Shown: piece after piece, positions 39,095 to 48,141 of the stretch
Layout: each line of letters starts with the position of its first letter
Position numbering within the stretch: the first letter of the stretch is position 1
DNA from: a virus
DNA: 64,000 nt
Virus record (IMG/VR): IMGVR_UViG_3300028676_000003
Location: 248,001-312,000 of that record
Strand: one strand, 5' to 3'
The notes under the pieces: generated by a model
The model's input: the letters and a program-made list of their open reading frames with translations, nothing else
Told to the model about the DNA's origin: nothing
Databases searched by the model: none
Program-made: the position numbers and the translations under genes

Positions 39095-39240
39095 CAAATA
39101 CTGACCTCCACTTCAGTAATTATTTCGTTTTTTAGAGGTGGCTCCCTTTCCACAATTGTGGATATAACCAAAAATTGCTGTGGCAGACCACGGGCATCTG
39201 ATAGGTCAACTATCTATACAGGGGGCGAAACTAAATGTTT
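39095..39240 (+). other. Intergenic region with hairpins
   Basis: No gene seen. CCTCCA/TGGAGG-like pairing around 39106-39140 and a TCCAC/GTGGA hairpin near 39150. A longer frame from 39065 is not convincing. Confidence 0.4.
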
Positions 39241-39243
39241 TAA

Positions 39244-39280
39244 AATAACTCATCATTTATTTGGTGGGTTATTTTTTTTT
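39244..39280 (+). terminator. Terminator, copy 1 of a duplicated unit
   Basis: 12-bp stem AATAACTCATCA with TGGTGGGTTATT, loop TTTATT, T run. Same bases occur at 55361. Confidence 0.88.
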
Positions 39281-39291
39281 ACGTACCTTTG
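39260..39291 (+). promoter_or_regulatory. Promoter overlapping the terminator
   Basis: TTTG 39260-39263 in the terminator loop, 20 bp, TACCTTTG 39284-39291. Confidence 0.65.
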
Positions 39292-39343
39292 TTATATAGA
39301 AATAAGGACTTAAAAAAGTTTTAAAAATATTTTACAAAAAGCT

Positions 39344-39373
39344 TGTTTATATGAAAATAAAGTAATACCTTTG
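39344..39373 (+). promoter_or_regulatory. Promoter of the membrane/ABC region
   Basis: TTG 39344-39346, 19 bp, TACCTTTG 39366-39373. Confidence 0.8.
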
Positions 39374-39410
39374 TTCTCGATATAAATGTTAATTTTAAAA
39401 CAATCTAATT

Positions 39411-40187
39411 ATGGCGTTTAAAAATTTATTTATCAAAAGCGATGAGAGTCCTGATGATAAACCAGTAGAAAAACAAATAGTGAAAAAACAAACAGAACAA
39501 CCAATCAAGTTCCCGACAGCATCAAGGAATGAAGAAGTAGAAACACCTTCATTTGCAAGACCTGCCGCAGGATTTGGATTCGGAGATGCACCTGCAACAC
39601 CTAGTGCGCCAGTAACTCCAAGCTTTGCCCCATCATTTTCAACTCAACCAACAAGTTCAGGTGAAGTGACGCAAGAGCAAGTTGAAAATGCTTATAAGAT
39701 ATACGAAAAAGGTTTCGAATCACTTAACCAACCAGGTTATGACTTCTTCGAATACTTCAAAGCAGTAAGTGCTGGTGGTGTGAATAACCCGCCAATTTAT
39801 GAGATGGCTCTTGCCATGGCTCATAGTACTGACCCAAGCGTTACCAAAGAGAAATTACTTTCTCAGTCAGAATTCTATATCACAGAAATCAACAAGGTTT
39901 TTGAAGATTTTTCTGCCAAGGGTAATGGTAAAAAACAAGAAATTATCAATCAGAAGTCTTATGAAAACCAAGCATTGGTAAATGAGGTAAGTAACATTAG
40001 AGAACAAATTGATGCTCTTACAGTTACCCTTAAAGACAGAGAGTCTAAGCTTAATCGTATTGATGCAACATATGCTGATAAGATTAACGACATTGATGGT
40101 AAGATAAATGCCAACGTTCTTGCAAAAGACAAAATTATCGGAGCAATTCAAACCGTTAAAAACGGAATATCAATTAATATTAAATAA
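39411..40187 (+). CDS. Hypothetical protein, disordered N-terminus and coiled coil
   Basis: 258 aa. Residues 10-90 are low-complexity, Pro/Thr/Ala/Ser-rich and charged; 95-165 form a helical globular part (YDFFEYFKAVSAGGVNNPPIYEMALAMA); 180-240 a coiled coil. Next to a PspA-like membrane protein, and the pair recalls membrane-stress operons. No family assigned. Confidence 0.7.
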   Translation: MAFKNLFIKSDESPDDKPVEKQIVKKQTEQPIKFPTASRNEEVETPSFARPAAGFGFGDAPATPSAPVTPSFAPSFSTQPTSSGEVTQEQVENAYKIYEKGFESLNQPGYDFFEYFKAVSAGGVNNPPIYEMALAMAHSTDPSVTKEKLLSQSEFYITEINKVFEDFSAKGNGKKQEIINQKSYENQALVNEVSNIREQIDALTVTLKDRESKLNRIDATYADKINDIDGKINANVLAKDKIIGAIQTVKNGISINIK

Positions 40188-40194
40188 CTAAAAA

Positions 40195-41310
40195 ATGAGT
40201 ACAACACCGACATTTAATGCGAAGTTTATGGACTTGCCTATCGTAAAATCTTTAGGACAAGAACAATTAGTTACCAAAGTGGATAACTTTAGAAAAGGAG
40301 AAAAAGGATTATATAATGTGTTAAGAATTGGTACATATGGTGCCATTGGTTATGGGATTTGGACATACGTTCTGCCAATAGCTTTCGTAGCATTAGGACA
40401 GCTTATAGCATTAGCTATTACAGCGGCTCTTGCATTATTCTTATTCTTTGCGGCCCCTGCAATCTTCTCTTGGATTAGAATTGCGGCTAGAGCACTACAC
40501 AAAAGTGCTATCAAATACGACCCTTTCAAGCAATTGGAAATCGAAAAACAGAAGTTGATTGCGAATCAAACAACATTTCGTGTTGCTAAGCAAAACATCA
40601 AATCACTTCAATCTGATATGGGTAGTTCTGCTGAAAGAATGAAAAAAGAAGCTGAAACAGCTAATGAAAACATTTTCAGACTTGAAGGTAAAGCTGAATC
40701 TCTTAGAACAAAAATGAAAGAGATGGTTGAAAGATTGGGTGTTGATGCAAAACAAGAAGATGAGTATGTAGGATATGCCTCTCAACTTAATAAGGTTCTT
40801 GGTGATGCACAACGTGTTATCAATAAAGAAAAACAATCTAAAGACTTTATGGATAAATACCAAGCTCGTGAGCAAGTAATGAGAAAAATGTCACAAAAGT
40901 TGGTAATGGTTGAAAGTGTAATGGAAAACAAAATTGCCGATTTTGATGCAACAGTTGAGTTCTTGAAAAATGACTACGAATTCGCACAAAAATCAAATGC
41001 CGCTACATATGCCGCTAAGAGTGCAATTGGATTTAGTGGTGGTTGGGAACGTGACTATGCATTAGAAGTAATTGCTGAGTCTATCTCTAACGATACTGCT
41101 ATGACAGCGGGTAACTTAAGAGACATTGAAAGTCTTACATCTAACTACGATTTAAATTCTGACGATTTGTTCCTTAAATTGGACCAAGCGGCTGATAGAT
41201 TGAGAGTTGATGATGGACTAGGAGACTTCAACAAGTACAAAAATCCTGATTACGTAATGACTGAGAAAGATAAAAGAAACTCAGGTGGATTTGACGATAT
41301 GTTCAACTAA
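40195..41310 (+). CDS. Membrane protein with PspA-like coiled coil
   Basis: 371 aa. Two adjacent membrane segments (about 45-65 and 68-95) then a long charged coiled coil (about 115-265) and a flexible acidic C-terminus. The coiled coil resembles PspA/IM30 in style (long, Met/Lys/Glu-rich) but no signature is certain. Seven bases after the previous gene, suggesting one operon. Confidence 0.68.
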   Translation: MSTTPTFNAKFMDLPIVKSLGQEQLVTKVDNFRKGEKGLYNVLRIGTYGAIGYGIWTYVLPIAFVALGQLIALAITAALALFLFFAAPAIFSWIRIAARALHKSAIKYDPFKQLEIEKQKLIANQTTFRVAKQNIKSLQSDMGSSAERMKKEAETANENIFRLEGKAESLRTKMKEMVERLGVDAKQEDEYVGYASQLNKVLGDAQRVINKEKQSKDFMDKYQAREQVMRKMSQKLVMVESVMENKIADFDATVEFLKNDYEFAQKSNAATYAAKSAIGFSGGWERDYALEVIAESISNDTAMTAGNLRDIESLTSNYDLNSDDLFLKLDQAADRLRVDDGLGDFNKYKNPDYVMTEKDKRNSGGFDDMFN

Positions 41311-41495
41311 GAACATCGAAAATATAAAAACTGTTCGATTAGCAGTTCGTGACTTATCATCCGAATGTGAAGTGGTGGACAATATAAAGTGGACGGCCGA
41401 GCCAAATTGAGTAAGTAGGAAGTTGCTGTGTTTTAGAGGGATAAGCTAAGTTTTTAACAGACAACGAAAAAAATTATTAAAAACTTTACAAAAAG
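41311..41495 (+). other. Intergenic region, possible structured RNA
   Basis: No gene. CTTATC (41356-41361) pairs GATAAG around 41440-41446, enclosing GC-rich pieces. Ends at a promoter. Confidence 0.4.
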
Positions 41496-41527
41496 TTTGG
41501 TAGTGTCAAAAATAATACATACCTTTG
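41496..41527 (+). promoter_or_regulatory. Promoter of the binding-protein/OmpA gene
   Basis: TTTG 41496-41499, 20 bp, TACCTTTG 41520-41527. Confidence 0.8.
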
Positions 41528-41575
41528 TAGAGTTAAAATTAATAAGTAAAACAATAACGTAAAAATTAAAACAAC

Positions 41576-43390
41576 ATGGAAAAAAAATCATTTTGGTCAA
41601 GTTTGACTAATTTAGCTAAGGGTGGAATTATCGTCGTAGCTACAGCATTAATCGTAGGAGTGGTTGCATTTGTATCACCTGGGTTGAGAGTTGCAGTGTC
41701 ACAGACACTAGAGTTTAAAGCAATCAATAGCGACAACTTAAACAACGTAACAGCAGGTGCAAAATTACCTTTACCTTCGGAATCAGTATCTTCAAAATTT
41801 GCTGACAAAGGTTTAATCAGAATTGCAGAATATGCATGGAATGGTAACTCAGCGATGATTGCCGCAAATGGTGGACCTCGTACCACAGAAGGAAGTCTTA
41901 TGGAAGCTTCGGGTGTAAACCTTGAAATTGTAAGACAAGATATGGTTGGTGGACTTAGAGATATGCAGTTAAAGTTCATTGAAGAATTGGACAAAGGTGC
42001 TACATATCCACAATCAGATAAATCAGCAGTAGCTGTTAGTATCATGGGTGACGGTGTACCGTTCTATATCACGACAACACAAAAAGCGATTGACGACAAA
42101 TTCGGTAAAGATAAGTATCACGTACAAGTAATTGGTGCATACGGTTTATCTTACGGTGAAGATAAGTTAATCGGGCCTAAAAAATGGAGAGATAACCCAC
42201 AAACTATGAAAGGTGCTCTTGTATCAAGTGTAATTGGTGATGGGGATTGGGTTGTAGCTTGTAACTTTGCTTTCGCAAACAAAATCAAGGTAAATCCTGA
42301 CCCAACAACTTACGATGCTGAAGCGTTAAACTTCGTTCCTTCACAAGATGATGATTATATCAACTCTGTTAAAGAATTAATCAAATCACAAAAAAGTGGG
42401 TTTAAGATTCCTTTAGACGTGGTTAAAGATGGTAAACGTACTGGTGAGAAAATCAACAAAGCTATTGATGGTGCTACTACTTGGACTCCTGGGGATAAGT
42501 TAGCATTTGACAACTTAGACGGTTTCACTGACGTTGCTTCAACAAAAGATTTCGTTAACCAAATGGCTACGACTCTTGTAATTGTTAAAGAATGGGCTAT
42601 CGCTCACGAAAAAGAAGTTGTAGGTTTGTTAAAATCAACTTATGTTGCCGCTAATCAAATCAAACAATACGACGAATGGGCTGTTAAAGCTTCTGAAGCT
42701 GTAGCTAAAACTTATGACTTAGAAACTCCAAAATATTGGTATGACTTATTTAAAGGTCAAAAAGGTTCTAAAGGTGGTGTTGATTTCAATGTAGGTGGTA
42801 CAAGAGTATTCAACTATGCTGATGCTGTTCAATACTACGGTATTACTGACGGAAAAAACAGATACGAAGCAGTTTATAACCAAGTATCTAGCTATTTAAC
42901 TGACTTGAACCCAATGGGATTCAATGAAAGTAATAAAGATGGTGTTGTAAAATACGAAGATGCAGTTAACTTGTACTTCTTGAAAAGCATTACAAATATC
43001 GATGCAGGTAAGATTGAGAAAATCTCTTATACAGCTGAGAAAACTAATGTATTGGCAAGTGGACAATGGAATATCAATTTCCAAACTGGTAGCTCAAATA
43101 TCGCAGGTTCTGACAAGGATTTAGAGACAATCTATAACTTACTTGTTCAATCTGAAGAGTCTAAATTGAAAATCGTAGGATTTACTGATAATGTTGGTAA
43201 CTCTGAAAGCAACGTAGCCTTGTCTAAAGGTCGTGCTAACTCAGTAGTTCAATACTTAACAAATAGAGGTATCGATTCTGAAAGATTCCAATTGGTTGAC
43301 GGTAAAGGTGATGCAAATCCAGTAGCTGACAACTCAACTGCACAAGGAAAAGCCAAAAATAGACGTGTGGAAATCACTCTATTAAACTAA
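41576..43390 (+). CDS. Periplasmic substrate-binding protein fused to OmpA domain
   Basis: 604 aa. One N-terminal membrane anchor (about 14-35). Residues 70-440 have the two-lobed layout of NitT/TauT-type binding proteins (RIAEYAWNGNSAMIAANGG, MVGGLRDMQLKFIEELDKG, YGLSYGEDKLIGPKKW, VVACNFAFA). Residues 495-604 are an OmpA/MotB peptidoglycan-binding domain (INFQTGSSNIAGSDKDLETI, IVGFTDNVGNSESNVALSKGRANSV, AKNRRVEI). So an ABC binding protein is tied to inner membrane and cell wall. The permease and ATPase follow after one gene. Confidence 0.85.
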   Translation: MEKKSFWSSLTNLAKGGIIVVATALIVGVVAFVSPGLRVAVSQTLEFKAINSDNLNNVTAGAKLPLPSESVSSKFADKGLIRIAEYAWNGNSAMIAANGGPRTTEGSLMEASGVNLEIVRQDMVGGLRDMQLKFIEELDKGATYPQSDKSAVAVSIMGDGVPFYITTTQKAIDDKFGKDKYHVQVIGAYGLSYGEDKLIGPKKWRDNPQTMKGALVSSVIGDGDWVVACNFAFANKIKVNPDPTTYDAEALNFVPSQDDDYINSVKELIKSQKSGFKIPLDVVKDGKRTGEKINKAIDGATTWTPGDKLAFDNLDGFTDVASTKDFVNQMATTLVIVKEWAIAHEKEVVGLLKSTYVAANQIKQYDEWAVKASEAVAKTYDLETPKYWYDLFKGQKGSKGGVDFNVGGTRVFNYADAVQYYGITDGKNRYEAVYNQVSSYLTDLNPMGFNESNKDGVVKYEDAVNLYFLKSITNIDAGKIEKISYTAEKTNVLASGQWNINFQTGSSNIAGSDKDLETIYNLLVQSEESKLKIVGFTDNVGNSESNVALSKGRANSVVQYLTNRGIDSERFQLVDGKGDANPVADNSTAQGKAKNRRVEITLLN

Positions 43391-43429
43391 TACGTTCTCT
43401 TCTTCAGAACGTCTCAATTTTTAAAGTTA

Positions 43430-43458
43430 AAAACCCTAGAGAAATCTAGGGTTTTTTT
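43430..43458 (+). terminator. Intrinsic terminator
   Basis: AAACCCTAGA/TCTAGGGTTT stem, GAAA loop, T run; an ACGTTCT/AGAACGT hairpin lies just before it. Confidence 0.88.
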
Positions 43459-43469
43459 ATTAAAAATAC

Positions 43470-43500
43470 TTGCATATATGAAATAAGTTTCATACCTTTG
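43470..43500 (+). promoter_or_regulatory. Promoter of the DUF3127 gene
   Basis: TTG 43470-43472, 20 bp, TACCTTTG 43493-43500. Confidence 0.8.
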
Positions 43501-43538
43501 TAAGGTAATAAGAATAACACAAAATTAAATACAATAAA

Positions 43539-43901
43539 ATGGAAGTAGTCGGAAAGATTAAAGAAGTAAATGCAGAACAACAAGTTAGTGCCGCATTTAA
43601 AAAAAGAGAATTAGTTGTTACAACTGATGAGCAATATCCTCAACACATTTTGATTGAGTTCAATCAAGATAAATGCGATTTGTTAAGCTCATACAAAAAA
43701 GGTGAAGCTGTTAAGGTTTCTATCAACTTAAGAGGAAGAGAATGGGTTAACCCACAAGGTGAAACTCGTTATTTCAACTCAATCCAAGGATGGAGAATTG
43801 AAAGAGTAGGTTCTGAAACACCTGCAACGCCTCAAGCAACTCCTGCTCAAGCATTTGAACCAGCTGTTAGCGGTGATGAGCCTGATGATTTGCCTTTCTA
43901 A
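43539..43901 (+). CDS. DUF3127 protein, SSB-like
   Basis: 120 aa. MEVVGKIKEVNAEQQVSAAF, KKRELVVTTDEQYPQ, and INLRGREWVNPQGETRYFNS match the Bacteroidetes family DUF3127 closely. The OB-like core plus a flexible Pro/Ala/Thr linker ending EPDDLPF imitates the acidic C-terminal tip of SSB proteins that recruits partners. Probably a single-stranded DNA-binding protein. The close match to bacterial members suggests capture from a host. Confidence 0.85.
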   Translation: MEVVGKIKEVNAEQQVSAAFKKRELVVTTDEQYPQHILIEFNQDKCDLLSSYKKGEAVKVSINLRGREWVNPQGETRYFNSIQGWRIERVGSETPATPQATPAQAFEPAVSGDEPDDLPF

Positions 43902-43982
43902 TCATCGAAACAATGGATAATCATCGGTAACTCGATTGGTTATCCACAAGAATACAAAGTAAAAACCATTAAAAATTAAAAA

Positions 43983-44756
43983 ATGAAAAAATTCTTTAAA
44001 CCTTTCGAAGGTATTAGCGATACAAACCGAAGCTCAATAATTGGTGGTTGGTTAGTATGTTTACTCTTATTTTGGGTTGCTTGCGCAAGCATTGGTACAA
44101 CTCACTTATTTCCAACACCTTCACAAGTAGGTAATGGATTTGTTAGCCTTTGGAAAGATGGACTTATTGTTCATATTGGAAGCTCTATTTGGTTATGTGC
44201 CAAGGCAGTTTTCTTTTCAGTAGCAATTGCATTAGCTTTTGCATATTCTTCAACAATTTCAGCTTTTAAGCCAATTGCTTTATTCGTATCTAAGCTTAGA
44301 TTCTTACCTTTAACAGGTATCGCTTTCTACTTATCATTACTATTTAATGATGCTAGAAACTTACAAGTTGCTGTATTGGTTGTTTTCATGACAACATTCT
44401 TAACAACAAGTCTTATGCAGATGATTAAGGATATCGCACCTGAAGAGTTTGACCACGCAAGAACGCTTGGTTGTTCAAGATGGGAAATGCTTTGGGAAGT
44501 TGTAATAAAGGGTCGTATTGACTATGTTTTTGAGTTGGTTAGACAAAACTTAGCTATCGTATGGATGATGCTTGTAACAGTTGAATCTATCCTTGTAGCG
44601 GCTGGTGGTCTTGGTTTCCTTATCAAGAATAACGATAAATTGGGTGATGCAGGTAAGGTTATTGCATTACAAATCATAATCGTTCTTGTAGGATTACTTT
44701 TAGACTTCGTTATCACTAAGATACGTAAAACAGTCTTCCGTTACTCAAACTACTAA
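43983..44756 (+). CDS. ABC importer permease (SsuC/TauC-like)
   Basis: 257 aa with about six membrane segments. EEFDHARTLGCSRWEMLWEVVIKG is the EAA loop (A-x-x-L-G) that docks the ATPase. The start LFPTPSQVGNGF is typical of NitT/TauT/Ssu permeases. Its ATPase follows after a 32-aa gene and the binding-protein fusion lies upstream, so a whole importer is encoded. Known relatives take up sulfonates, nitrate or taurine; the cargo here is unknown. Confidence 0.9.
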   Translation: MKKFFKPFEGISDTNRSSIIGGWLVCLLLFWVACASIGTTHLFPTPSQVGNGFVSLWKDGLIVHIGSSIWLCAKAVFFSVAIALAFAYSSTISAFKPIALFVSKLRFLPLTGIAFYLSLLFNDARNLQVAVLVVFMTTFLTTSLMQMIKDIAPEEFDHARTLGCSRWEMLWEVVIKGRIDYVFELVRQNLAIVWMMLVTVESILVAAGGLGFLIKNNDKLGDAGKVIALQIIIVLVGLLLDFVITKIRKTVFRYSNY

Positions 44757-44854
44757 TGAGTTATTTTATCTCATTCATTTCAGGTATGTTCGGGTATATT
44801 ATCGGAGCTTATTTGATGGATATTTTTTTAAAACGTAAAAACAAAAACAAATGA
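44756..44854 (+). CDS. Small membrane protein (32 aa)
   Basis: Overlaps the permease stop by one base and the ATPase start by four. One membrane segment with GMFGYIIGAY and a basic tail. Probably an accessory part of the transporter or a coupling ORF. Confidence 0.6.
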   Translation: MSYFISFISGMFGYIIGAYLMDIFLKRKNKNK

Positions 44855-45675
44855 AACAATATAGTCAAGAAGAAGTAATTCTTAACCTTTCAGACGTAAG
44901 TCTTGGATATGGTGGAAAACCAATCCTTAAACACGTTAATCTTACTGAGTTTAACGTCACTAGAGAAGGTCATGATTCAACAGGACAAATCATTGCATTT
45001 ATCGGTCGTTCAGGTAGAGGTAAATCAACACTTTTTAAAGGTCTTACTGGTCTATTACAACCAATTGAAGGACAAATCCTTATTACAAACGCAAACACAG
45101 AAGACAAAGATGATGCAAAGATTCTTTCTGAAGGTGATGTTGGATTTGTAGACCAAAAATACACGCTTTTTAGACACAAAACCATCACGGAAATCTGTCA
45201 ATATGCATTAAGAAAATCTAACGCTCCAAAGGCAGAAAAAGATGCTCTAATCACCGATTACTTAACTCAATGGGGTCTATTAGAACACAAGAACAAATAC
45301 TCTTGTGAGTTATCAGGTGGACAGAGACAAAGAACTGCTATCATTGAGCAAATGCTTACATCTAAGCACTTTATGATTCTTGATGAACCATTCTCAGGAC
45401 TTGACGTTGGAAACATCGAAAAGGTAAAAGAGAATTTCCAAAGAATTAGTGATGCAGATGAATTGAATACAATTATTTTCTCTACTCACGATATCCGTTT
45501 AGCAGTTGAATTAGCTGACAGTATCTACATCATTGGTTTCCCTGAAGGTGAAACCGAGTTTAGTACAGTTGTTGGTCACTATGACTTGAAAAAAATGGGT
45601 CTTGCTTGGGAAGAATACGGAAGCGGTCATGTCGCTCTTGAAAGAGATATCAAAGAACTATTATTGAAATCATAA
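44851..45675 (+). CDS. ABC importer ATPase (SsuB/TauB-like)
   Basis: 274 aa. Walker A GRSGRGKST (52-60), Q-loop in FVDQKYTLF, signature LSGGQRQRTA, Walker B MILDEPFSGLD, and H-loop FSTHD are all intact. It energises the permease at 43983. A slightly longer switch region after residue 190 is within family range. Its stop overlaps the next ATG by one base. Confidence 0.93.
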   Translation: MKQYSQEEVILNLSDVSLGYGGKPILKHVNLTEFNVTREGHDSTGQIIAFIGRSGRGKSTLFKGLTGLLQPIEGQILITNANTEDKDDAKILSEGDVGFVDQKYTLFRHKTITEICQYALRKSNAPKAEKDALITDYLTQWGLLEHKNKYSCELSGGQRQRTAIIEQMLTSKHFMILDEPFSGLDVGNIEKVKENFQRISDADELNTIIFSTHDIRLAVELADSIYIIGFPEGETEFSTVVGHYDLKKMGLAWEEYGSGHVALERDIKELLLKS

Positions 45676-46055
45676 TGGCTGAACAAGTAAATTTTTGGAA
45701 ATCAGAGGATGGAAGTCTTCATAAGACTGAAGCCGAAGCAGTAGAAGCAGATATCGCACATTTAGGTGGTGATGGTGAATTCTATAATTTGATAGTTGAA
45801 AAGCTTGAGAAGTGTAATGAATCAATTAGTTTCAGACATGATGCGATTCCACCAAGAATTGCGTATCGTTTGATGTATTCAGGCTATATTGGTCAATTAT
45901 ATACATGGCACAGCAACGCTGATTCAGCTGACCAATATCAAATCATATTCTATAAGAAAGGTGTAAAACCAACAACTCAATTGAATATGGTGATTCAACA
46001 TGAAAAAACTGAAAAGTATAAACACTTTAAAGAGTTATATGCTAATAGTCAGTGA
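45675..46055 (+). CDS. Hypothetical protein (126 aa)
   Basis: Overlaps the ATPase stop by one base, so it belongs to the transporter operon. An EAEAVEADIAHL helix and a YRLMYSGYIGQLYTW strand region; soluble. Unknown. Confidence 0.62.
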   Translation: MAEQVNFWKSEDGSLHKTEAEAVEADIAHLGGDGEFYNLIVEKLEKCNESISFRHDAIPPRIAYRLMYSGYIGQLYTWHSNADSADQYQIIFYKKGVKPTTQLNMVIQHEKTEKYKHFKELYANSQ

Positions 46056-46404
46056 TAGAGCCATTTGGTTCTTTGAGTTGATACTTGGTAAAGGAATAAG
46101 GGGCCTAGCATTTTGGCCCTTTATCTTTGTACCATCGACAACAGTCGTTGATGAGGTTCTGCTAAATCACGAACGTATTCATTTAAAGCAACAACTCGAA
46201 ATGCTGATTATACCGTTTTATATATGGTATTTGATTGCATTAAGGCGAAAGGGTTATATGGGTATTAGCTTTGAAAAAGAAGCATACGCCAATGAGAGAG
46301 ACTTAGGTTATTTAACCAAAAGAAAGAATTATTCATTTTTAAAATATCAAAATGAAAATAGAAATAAACAAAATAAAAACAGTACCAAAGGGTTTAGGTT
46401 TTAA
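46000..46404 (+). CDS. Putative membrane zinc metallopeptidase-like protein
   Basis: 134 aa (ATG 46039 is a possible shorter start). LLNHERIHLKQQLEML contains an HExxH-type HERIH, followed by a membrane helix (IIPFYIWYLIAL) and FEKEAYANE, whose Glu could be a third ligand. Short Bacteroidetes proteins with this pattern exist. Overlaps genes on both sides by about 50 bases. Activity not shown. Confidence 0.6.
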   Translation: MKKLKSINTLKSYMLIVSDRAIWFFELILGKGIRGLAFWPFIFVPSTTVVDEVLLNHERIHLKQQLEMLIIPFYIWYLIALRRKGYMGISFEKEAYANERDLGYLTKRKNYSFLKYQNENRNKQNKNSTKGFRF

Positions 46405-47527
46405 TTTCTGCGTTTACGGTGAACCATCTGAAGAAATTCAAAAATGGTGTAAGTATTGGGATTTTAAAACAGAACCATCAGGTCCATATACCAATATTAT
46501 CCTTACAGATGATGTTGACATTAAAAATATCTTTGTTGGTCCTAAGAAATACCATTATATTGATGGTTTTAGCCCAAATCTTAACAAGAACCTACATGTA
46601 GGTCACTTATCAAATCTTGTATTAGCAAATGCGTTCCAACACTTGGGTCTTGGAGATGAATTTATCTCGATATTTGGTGATACGCTAAATGGTGAGGTTA
46701 CCAAAGATGAGGCTTATTACAATTTCCTTAAAATGACCAAGTTTTTTGGTTATAAGGTTGATAAAGAGTATTTTGCTTCTGAAATGAAGCTTGATGAAAA
46801 GCTTTTAAAAGACGGCCAAGGTGACTATGAAGGTTCAAAGGTATTTGACTTAGAAGATGAACAAATCGTAGGTATTAAATCCAGCGGAGCAACAACATAC
46901 TTCTATCAAGACGTAGCACTAGCTAATGAATTGAGTGCTTCTACCTTGTATCTAACTGGCTTGGAGCAAGAAAATCATTTTAATTCGCTTAAGAAGTTAT
47001 TTCCAAATAACAATCATATCGGTCTTGGACTTGTTTATCTTGATGGTAAAAAGATGTCTAGCAGTGAAGGAAATATCATTTATATGAATGAGTTCATTCA
47101 TGGACTTATGGAAAAGTTTAATCATGATGCTGGTGTTGTAGCTAATATTATTATTGGACAAATCCTTAAATCTGAGCCAAAGTCAAAGAAAACAATTGAT
47201 TCTAGTCTTATAGATAATCCAAGATTATCATTAGGATTATACTTGAGCTACACGTTAGCACATGTTAAGAGTTGTGGTGTCACAACCAAGCAGATTTATA
47301 AGTATCAATCTAAAAAGTTACAATTTGCTGAATTAAGAGCTAAAACAAACTTATCACCAAATGTCTTATTTGATGAATTGGTGAGCCATTGTAAACATAT
47401 CAACGCTTTATATGAGACTCATTATATCAAGGGGAATGAAGAGAACATTGAGTTGTTTTCTAATTTGATTTCTGACTTGGAGTTGGGTATGTTGAGAGTG
47501 GGTATGTATTCAGTAGAAAAAGTTTAA
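46352..47527 (+). CDS. argS: Arginyl-tRNA synthetase-like protein
   Basis: 391 aa against 550-600 usual. FSPNLNKNLHVGHLSNLV is the ArgRS HIGH region (82-85) and KKMSSSEGN (about 233-241) the KMSKS loop; YFYQDVALA is family-like. The N-terminal Add-1 domain is reduced and the C-terminal anticodon domain is short. No regular tRNA-Arg was found in the window, though the odd locus at 38887 could be one. Overlaps the gene before by 53 bases. Confidence 0.8.
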   Translation: MKIEINKIKTVPKGLGFNFCVYGEPSEEIQKWCKYWDFKTEPSGPYTNIILTDDVDIKNIFVGPKKYHYIDGFSPNLNKNLHVGHLSNLVLANAFQHLGLGDEFISIFGDTLNGEVTKDEAYYNFLKMTKFFGYKVDKEYFASEMKLDEKLLKDGQGDYEGSKVFDLEDEQIVGIKSSGATTYFYQDVALANELSASTLYLTGLEQENHFNSLKKLFPNNNHIGLGLVYLDGKKMSSSEGNIIYMNEFIHGLMEKFNHDAGVVANIIIGQILKSEPKSKKTIDSSLIDNPRLSLGLYLSYTLAHVKSCGVTTKQIYKYQSKKLQFAELRAKTNLSPNVLFDELVSHCKHINALYETHYIKGNEENIELFSNLISDLELGMLRVGMYSVEKV

Positions 47528-47545
47528 AAATATTTCAAAAAAGGC

Positions 47546-47576
47546 TTGTTTTTTAATTAAAAATGATGTACCTTTG
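47546..47576 (+). promoter_or_regulatory. Bacteroidetes-type promoter
   Basis: TTG 47546-47548, 20 bp, TACCTTTG 47569-47576, with a leader of about 100 bases before the next gene. Confidence 0.78.
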
Positions 47577-47685
47577 CTCTAACGAAACACATTTATTCTT
47601 TTAGTTGATATTTATAGTAAAATAAAATTACAGTTTTAAAGAAAATACAAGATTGTAGTTATACTTAAATACCAAAACATGGATA

Positions 47686-48141
47686 GTGAAGAAAAGAGTG
47701 ACACGAAAAATGATGGCGACTATCAGTCTAATGATAGCGACCTTCCTAAACCCTTTTGGGTTCGACATATTGGTTTACAAACTGACAGAGTTGACAAACG
47801 ATTATTGGACTACAATGTATGTTCTATATTCATTGGCCTTTCTATCATTTTGCTTAGCTTATCCATTTTTTAGATATGGAAAAAGGCTAATTGGAAATTT
47901 ACTTATTACACTAGCGTTATTCCTTAACCCGCTGGGCTACGATATTATCGTTTATGGAATTACACTGTTAACTAAGAGCTATTGGATAACAATGAGTATT
48001 ATGTATGCTTTGGCTGTCATTTTCTTTGGATTATTTGTTCACTTGAGTGATATGGATTTGAAAAAGAAACTAAGAGTCAACACAAAGATAATAATTCGAA
48101 ACATTAAAAACAAACTTAAAAGCTATGAACAAGTTCAATAA
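47686..48141 (+). CDS. Membrane protein with internal repeat, probable GTG start
   Basis: 151 aa with four membrane segments in two repeats: NPFGFDILVYKLTEL..DYWTTMYVLYSLA and NPLGYDIIVYGITLL..SYWITMSIMYALA. A GTG at 47686 or ATG at 47710 could start it. A different frame from 47679 is a shadow. Probably arose by internal duplication. Unknown function. Confidence 0.68.
   Translation: MKKRVTRKMMATISLMIATFLNPFGFDILVYKLTELTNDYWTTMYVLYSLAFLSFCLAYPFFRYGKRLIGNLLITLALFLNPLGYDIIVYGITLLTKSYWITMSIMYALAVIFFGLFVHLSDMDLKKKLRVNTKIIIRNIKNKLKSYEQVQ

Noticed and set aside
41566-42045. Minus-strand frame opposite the binding-protein gene
   Set aside because: Antisense shadow; no promoter and no recognisable protein.
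47679-47873. 64-codon plus frame at 47679
   Set aside because: It overlaps the membrane protein at 47686, whose internal repeat is strong evidence for the other frame.
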